The position numbers were made by a program, and so were the translations under genes. From positions 1 through 10,963 of the forward strand of contig JALRGB010000401.1 in NCBI GenBank assembly GCA_023253575.1: a DNA stretch of 10,963 bases. Reading direction: 5' to 3'. Shown one piece after another: positions 7,401 to 10,963 of the stretch. The stretch's first letter is position 1. Each line of letters opens with the position of its first letter. The stretch is from Verrucomicrobiales bacterium (GTDB lineage Bacteria > Verrucomicrobiota > Verrucomicrobiia > Verrucomicrobiales > V1-33). Under the pieces are notes generated by a model. That model ran no database searches and was not told where the DNA came from. It saw nothing but the letters and a program-made list of their open reading frames with translations.

Positions 7401-10400
7401 TGATCCTTGGAGCGAACTAGTCCTGACCCGGGCCGGCACTTTGCTGAAGCCCGGCGCCAACGTGCTGGCCCTGCAAGGATGGTCCAAAGCGCCGCAGATT
7501 CGCACGGAACAGGACGATCCAAGCACCTACAACCAGTGGGATTTCTGCCTCGATGCTTCGCTGGGCACACCCCTCGAAGCCACCGGCACGCCGGGCGCCC
7601 AAAACTCTGTCTGGTCGCTGACTTCCCCGCCCGTCGTCCGCGCCATCAACCATGCGCCCACCTCGCCCAAATCATGGCAGTCCATCACCGTGACCGCCAA
7701 AATCGCCGACGCTCAAGGCATAGGCCCCGTTCAGGTCCACTACCAAGTCTGCCCCGCCGGTAGTTTTATCCCATCTACCCTGCCGCTCACCAACAGCCAG
7801 ATCCTGGCCAATCCCCGGCGTCCGCTGCCACCGAACCCGGCCTTCGAAGACGCCGCCAATTGGTTGTCCACCCCCATGGTCGACGACGGCTCGCTCCCAA
7901 GTGACACCGCCGGCGATGGCGTCTTCACCGCTCTCATCCCCGCCCAACCCCACCGCGCCCTCGTCCGCTACCGGATCACCGCCACCGACCTCGCTGGCGC
8001 CTCCGTCCGCGTGCCCGCCGAAAACGATCCACGCAAAAACTTCGCCCTTTTCGTCTACGACACCCTGCCCGTTTATACCAAAGGCACTACCATCATCCCG
8101 CCCGATACCCTCTCCACCCTGCCGGTCTACCACTGGCTCACCCGCGCCGCCGATTACACCGCCCTGCTGGCCTACACCAGCACCAACCAGTTCGCCAATA
8201 ATGCCGACCTGAACAACCTGCTGGCCCGCCACTACGAAAACATCGAAGGCGCCCTCGTCGTCGGAGATCAAGTCATCGACCACACGCTGGTGCGCCTGCG
8301 CGGAGGCAACAGCCGGTACATGGGCAATGGCAAAAGACACATGCGATTCAAATTTCCTGACGGCACTCCATTTCAGGCCACCGATGAAGCCGGTCGGCCG
8401 TACGCTCGCCCCTGGGAAGAAATGCTCTTCAACAAACTCTTTGGTAATAAAGGATATTACGACTGGGGACTCGTCTACGAAGTCGGAGCTAAACTCTGGG
8501 CTCAACAAGGCATCCCCATGCCCGAATCCCACCACCTCCACTTCCGCGTGGTGCGCCATGCCAATGAAAATGACGCCACCAATGGCGACTTCTGGGGACT
8601 CTACCAAGCGCTCGAATTGCCCGAAGGAAAAAACTTTCTCGACGCCCGTAACTTGCCGCAGGGGAACTTTTACAAACTGACCGACTGGCAACAAAACGGG
8701 GAAATGGACCAACGCTACCAGGCCCCCGGAGCCCCTGAATTCGCCGAAGACTTCGACAACATCCGCTACAACGTCCATCAAACGACACCCCAGTCAGAAC
8801 TGGAACGATACCTCGACATGCCGCTCTGGTACCGCTACAACGCCGTCCAAGAAGCCATCCGCCATTACGACTTATTCGTCGAACCCACCGGCCGCCACCG
8901 CGTGAAAAACCTCATCTGGTACTTCCAGCCGAAAGAAGGAACCAACGGACTCGGACAACTCATCTACATGCCCTATGACTGGGATGCCAGCTTCGGACCC
9001 AACTGGAATAGCGGATGGGATGTAGTGCATAATTCTCTATACAATCGATTCACCATCAATGACTCGCCTACATGGAAACTCCCGCTCATCGACCGCTCGC
9101 CGATGAAAATCGACCACCGGAATGCCATCCGCGAATTGCGCGATCTCATCTGGTATCGCGACCCGGCCACCGGACGTGGACCGCTGGACGACATGATTGA
9201 TGACGCGCTCGCGCCATTGGAGTCGTTCTGGCCAGCCGACCGCTTGCGCTGGCCGGCCACCGGCGCGCAGGGCGATCACGTGGGCGGTGCGCCCTTCAAA
9301 GCGCAGGACATGAAAAATTTCGCTTTCAGCGGCTGGACGGATCCATTTAACGGCGACCCTGCGGTCCCGGCGGGCGGGCGGGCTGCGCACTTAGACGCGA
9401 TAGCGGACGGCCCGGACAACGGCCTACTGCCGGCTAGGCCCGTGATCACGTATGCTGGAGCGGCGGCCTATCCGGTGGACGGTCTGGTTTTCACGGCGAG
9501 TGCCTTCAGTGATCCGCAGGGCCCCGGCACCGCTGGCGCCATTCAGTGGCGGGTGGGCGAAATCACTGACCCCACGGCTCCGGCGCATGATCCGGCCGCG
9601 GACCGGATCTACGAGGCCACCGCCGTCTGGGACAGCGGGGCGCTGCCCGCGACGGCCACCAGTCAGGCCGTGCCTCCGGTCGCCCTTCGGTCCGGCCACA
9701 CCTACCGGGCGCGGGCCCGGTATCGCGACACCACCGGCCGCTGGAGCCACTGGAGTGAGCCGCTGCAGCTCACCACCACCAGCTCGAATTACACCGCTAT
9801 CCTCCAATCCCACCTCATGGTCACCGAAATCATGTACCACCCTGCCAACCCCAGCCCCACCGAAACCGCCACCGGTTTTGTCGAAGGCGATTTCGAATAC
9901 ATCGAACTCCAAAATATCTCCCCAGCCCTCACCCTCGACCTCCGCAATGTGCGCCTCACGAAGGGCGTCGATTACGATTTTTCATCCGGCCGCCTCACCA
10001 GTCTGGCTCCTGGCCAACGAATCGTCGTCGTGAAAAACGAGACCGCTTTCGCCCTCCGCTACGGCAACAGCATCCAGACGACCGGCGCCTGGGACGCCGC
10101 CGACAACCTGAGCAATGCCGGCGAAACCGTGAAAGTCAGTTTCGGAGCGGGCGACGCCATTCAAGAGTTTCGCTATTCCGATCTGGCCCCATGGCCAGTC
10201 CAAGCGGACAAAGGCGGATGGTCACTGGTGCTGCGAACCCCATCGTCCCAGCCAGATCACACCCTGCCCACCAACTGGCGCGCCAGCCTCGACATGAATG
10301 GCAATCCAGGAACCAGCGACGGCCAGACCTACGACGCATGGGCCACCGCTTACACCGTCACCGACCCGCTCGGCGACACCGATGCCGACGGCCTCAGTGC

Positions 10401-10725
10401 CGTGCTGGAATACGCCTTCGGCGGCACCCCGCAGACACCGGATCAATCACGCCTGCCCGTCATGAGCCTCACATCCCACACTGTGAATGGCGTCCCAGCC
10501 AACTATTTGACCCTCACCATGCAACGGCTAGTGACCGCCGATGAGGCCACCGCCGTGCCTGAGTGGTCGCCATCGTTGACCGCCACGGAATGGTCCCGGG
10601 ATGGCGTTCTCGTCTCCAGCTCGATCGATCGCTCGACTCTGCTGCTGACCGAAGTCTGGCGCGCCGCCACTCCAGTCACCGATGGCTCGCCGTTGTTCGG
10701 ACGAGTGCGCGTGACCGTGCCCTGA
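4426..10725 (+). CDS. Giant extracytoplasmic CotH-kinase / lamin-tail modular protein
   Basis: A 2,099-residue modular protein of the type found in Verrucomicrobiota. Order by approximate residue: 1-94 atypical Gly-rich leader; 95-165 Ig-like; 171-403 LamG/concanavalin-like (starts RHRWSFNEATGTVVTDS); 413-497 second copy of the Ig-like module; 500-587 and 590-688 cadherin-like modules; 690-850 lamin tail domain (EINYNP, EYIELHN); 862-1050 galactose-binding-like beta-sandwich (VFLRKTFTV, IVWINGVEVVRF); 1066-1210 Ig-like; 1213-1640 CotH kinase-like core (LRGGNSRYMGNGKRHMRFKF, GDFWGLYQALELPEGKNF, YDLFVEPTGRHRVKN, IYMPYDWDASFG); 1670-1785 FN3-like with WSHWS; 1796-1965 second lamin tail domain; 1984-1995 EF-hand-like loop; 2000-2099 C-terminal beta domain. 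I count only two Cys (1041, 1109), which fits an exported protein. CotH relatives are atypical protein kinases of the secretory route; whether this one is active is unknown, and so is its substrate. ATG 4426 has a weak purine stretch (gaagaaa) upstream. Alternative starts: ATG 4468, GTG 4612, TTG 4624; the last two would yield a more normal signal peptide. No PEP-CTERM-like anchor or LPxTG is seen at the C-terminus. Confidence 0.93.
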   Translation: MSWFPPWLHGYDAGMSVIPLALILWVDRYGRRAAASLSGLLGVKAGGATSGARGSSAKDDGAVARGLGGTGGLGRRLGFGGAVWGVSMASVVAGINAFTVTPAVFLPGQEVTVAWNVAAGDEITITPEVGPLAAATGSVRVTPSASTTWVLTNKTSGTTAEARANTPAPTSLRHRWSFNEATGTVVTDSIGGRDGTIRGPGFLRIAAPAGGANPGQVSLAGGPSGTAAYIDLPNSLLSPLREATLEGWVTINGSQSNARIFDFGTGTGGELTEPGGASTATEYLAVFSQIASSQASKRMIFRDNGSESRLDISDPATAGAQFHFAVVYDAEGNNGATPQLRYFKNGLPLGSVNTSLPLTTLTDVNNWLGRANTTSHNNLNGSYNEFRVWEGALTAQALADTAAAGPDTVPQIPRIDSFSHFPGTTTSIYSGTSLRLGWVVASPPEAGPLSLTLSGGVGAVTGSSGFVTVTPQQTTTYQLQATNTAGTSSASITLTVAPSAPQAQPLDVTVAYQTATAVTLAATDLNTPAANLVFSIVDPPAHGTVTGTGPTRTYSPANNFSGTDRMTYIASDGTTDSAPATVTFTVRPAPLPPTAVSLSEATLAPTLQQGSFAGRLQTTDGNPDDQITYSLVAGAGDTHNALFQIVGHQLLATRSLSDLAGQRLTLRVRVTDRAGLSFEQIVERSVASQPLEVRINEINYNPARNTQLAEYIELHNPLPTAVTLDGWRLVRGVEFVFPAGTTLASGGYLVVAEDPATIDALFGVAALGPWTGGLSSDGEEIELRNADGDTVDKVTYGVTAPWPVPPNGDGPSLELIHPLADNDTGGSWRASTATPAAVSYVAAGSPGWRFRRGVSEASSPIGAWRATDFTEVIDPVDTKKNWEEADLPIGLFKRNSNSPVATLPEAGVTLKKQLPDMATFSGSTFNAAYRSVFLRKTFTVSGDIPRALLLRVMHNDAAIVWINGVEVVRFGFPPGAPADPAFNTTAIYERGNDPWSELVLTRAGTLLKPGANVLALQGWSKAPQIRTEQDDPSTYNQWDFCLDASLGTPLEATGTPGAQNSVWSLTSPPVVRAINHAPTSPKSWQSITVTAKIADAQGIGPVQVHYQVCPAGSFIPSTLPLTNSQILANPRRPLPPNPAFEDAANWLSTPMVDDGSLPSDTAGDGVFTALIPAQPHRALVRYRITATDLAGASVRVPAENDPRKNFALFVYDTLPVYTKGTTIIPPDTLSTLPVYHWLTRAADYTALLAYTSTNQFANNADLNNLLARHYENIEGALVVGDQVIDHTLVRLRGGNSRYMGNGKRHMRFKFPDGTPFQATDEAGRPYARPWEEMLFNKLFGNKGYYDWGLVYEVGAKLWAQQGIPMPESHHLHFRVVRHANENDATNGDFWGLYQALELPEGKNFLDARNLPQGNFYKLTDWQQNGEMDQRYQAPGAPEFAEDFDNIRYNVHQTTPQSELERYLDMPLWYRYNAVQEAIRHYDLFVEPTGRHRVKNLIWYFQPKEGTNGLGQLIYMPYDWDASFGPNWNSGWDVVHNSLYNRFTINDSPTWKLPLIDRSPMKIDHRNAIRELRDLIWYRDPATGRGPLDDMIDDALAPLESFWPADRLRWPATGAQGDHVGGAPFKAQDMKNFAFSGWTDPFNGDPAVPAGGRAAHLDAIADGPDNGLLPARPVITYAGAAAYPVDGLVFTASAFSDPQGPGTAGAIQWRVGEITDPTAPAHDPAADRIYEATAVWDSGALPATATSQAVPPVALRSGHTYRARARYRDTTGRWSHWSEPLQLTTTSSNYTAILQSHLMVTEIMYHPANPSPTETATGFVEGDFEYIELQNISPALTLDLRNVRLTKGVDYDFSSGRLTSLAPGQRIVVVKNETAFALRYGNSIQTTGAWDAADNLSNAGETVKVSFGAGDAIQEFRYSDLAPWPVQADKGGWSLVLRTPSSQPDHTLPTNWRASLDMNGNPGTSDGQTYDAWATAYTVTDPLGDTDADGLSAVLEYAFGGTPQTPDQSRLPVMSLTSHTVNGVPANYLTLTMQRLVTADEATAVPEWSPSLTATEWSRDGVLVSSSIDRSTLLLTEVWRAATPVTDGSPLFGRVRVTVP

Positions 10726-10777
10726 GCCACCCTCACCCGACTTTCATTTCCTGCCCACTTGCACAAGAATCAGGCCT

Positions 10778-10819
10778 AGGGCATGGCCGCCCTTGCCCGA
10801 CGGCCAGTTTCGTCGTTTA
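10778..10819 (+). terminator. Two short hairpins after the giant gene, possible terminator
   Basis: agggc (10778-10782) pairs with gccct (10789-10793), and cgacg (10798-10802) pairs with cgtcg (10811-10815), the latter followed by tttac. Both stems are 5 bases and neither has a proper T-run. They lie in the 158-base gap between the giant gene and the trpE-like start; nothing else was recognised in that gap. Confidence 0.2.
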
Positions 10820-10883
10820 CTCATGCGGCGGGATGCGCCCGTCATGGCCATCTGTCACCTGATTTCCTTCGCCCGTTTCCTTC

Positions 10884-10963
10884 ATGCAACTGTATCCGTC
10901 ACCCGGGGAATTTCGCTCCCTGACCGCTCACCACAACCTCGTGGCAGTCTGGGCCGAGCTGGC
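10884..10963 (+). CDS. trpE: 5' end of probable anthranilate synthase component I (partial)
   Basis: The first 26 codons of a gene cut by the window edge. The translation starts MQLYPSPGEFRSLTAHHNLV and continues AVWAEL. This has the pattern of TrpE N-termini: P-S-x-x-E-F, then a short helix, a small-residue/Asn turn, then V-x-V-x-x-E-L (family example form: PSxEEFxxLAxxGNxxPVxxEL). TrpE converts chorismate and glutamine-derived ammonia to anthranilate, the first step of tryptophan synthesis. An in-frame TGA at 10860-10862 means this ATG is the first possible ATG start. The upstream stretch (cgtttccttc) is pyrimidine-rich without a Shine-Dalgarno sequence. PabB or another chorismate-using enzyme is possible, since only the N-terminus is visible. 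The 158 bases upstream contain no Trp-codon-rich leader peptide that I could find. Confidence 0.7.
   Translation, partial: MQLYPSPGEFRSLTAHHNLVAVWAEL

Noticed and set aside
7672..8781. 369-residue minus-strand open frame
   Set aside because: It lies opposite the Ig-like and CotH parts of the giant gene. Its Val/Gly/Asp-rich translation is what the antisense of C-ending codons gives.
10726..10883. Possible trp leader peptide or attenuator before the trpE-like gene
   Set aside because: No short ORF with consecutive Trp codons and no alternative strong hairpins with a T-run were seen.

Overview
The window looks like a chromosomal piece of a Gram-negative bacterium of the Verrucomicrobiota (PVC group), possibly near Opitutales. 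This rests on three things: a lipid A gene (lpxB), which implies an LPS outer membrane; a verrucomicrobial-style MoxR/DUF58 pair; and above all a giant secreted protein that combines LamG-like, Ig/cadherin-like, lamin-tail (LTD), CotH-kinase and EF-hand-like C-terminal modules, an architecture typical of that phylum. Placement below phylum is inference. None of the genes has a convincing Shine-Dalgarno sequence.

Left part (about 180-4293, minus strand): four genes in one direction, transcribed from right to left. They are a LysM lipoprotein (3403-4293), a MoxR AAA+ ATPase (2346-3374), a DUF58/VWA-like protein (1376-2314) and lpxB (180-1292). Gaps are about 28, 31 and 83 bases, so an operon is plausible. 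The likely promoter is the TATAAT-containing sequence near 4330-4360, flanked by two inverted repeats. The theme is the cell envelope: a peptidoglycan-binding lipoprotein, a MoxR/DUF58 chaperone-like pair, and lipid A disaccharide synthesis.

Right part (4426-10725, plus strand): one 6.3-kb gene for a 2,099-residue modular extracytoplasmic protein, transcribed divergently from the LysM operon across a 132-base AT-rich intergenic region. Its order is: unusual N-terminal leader, Ig-like, LamG-like, Ig-like, two cadherin-like modules, LTD 1, galactose-binding-like beta-sandwich, Ig-like, CotH kinase-like core, FN3-like module with a WSxWS motif, LTD 2, EF-hand-like loop, and C-terminal beta domain. 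Codon-third-position bias switches along the gene.

Right edge (10884-10963): the first 26 codons of a gene that resembles the start of anthranilate synthase component I (trpE). No tRNA, rRNA, CRISPR array, insertion sequence or phage gene was seen. The most unusual content is the giant CotH/LTD protein and the palindrome-rich divergent promoter region; I do not see a clearly new multi-gene defence or mobile system.
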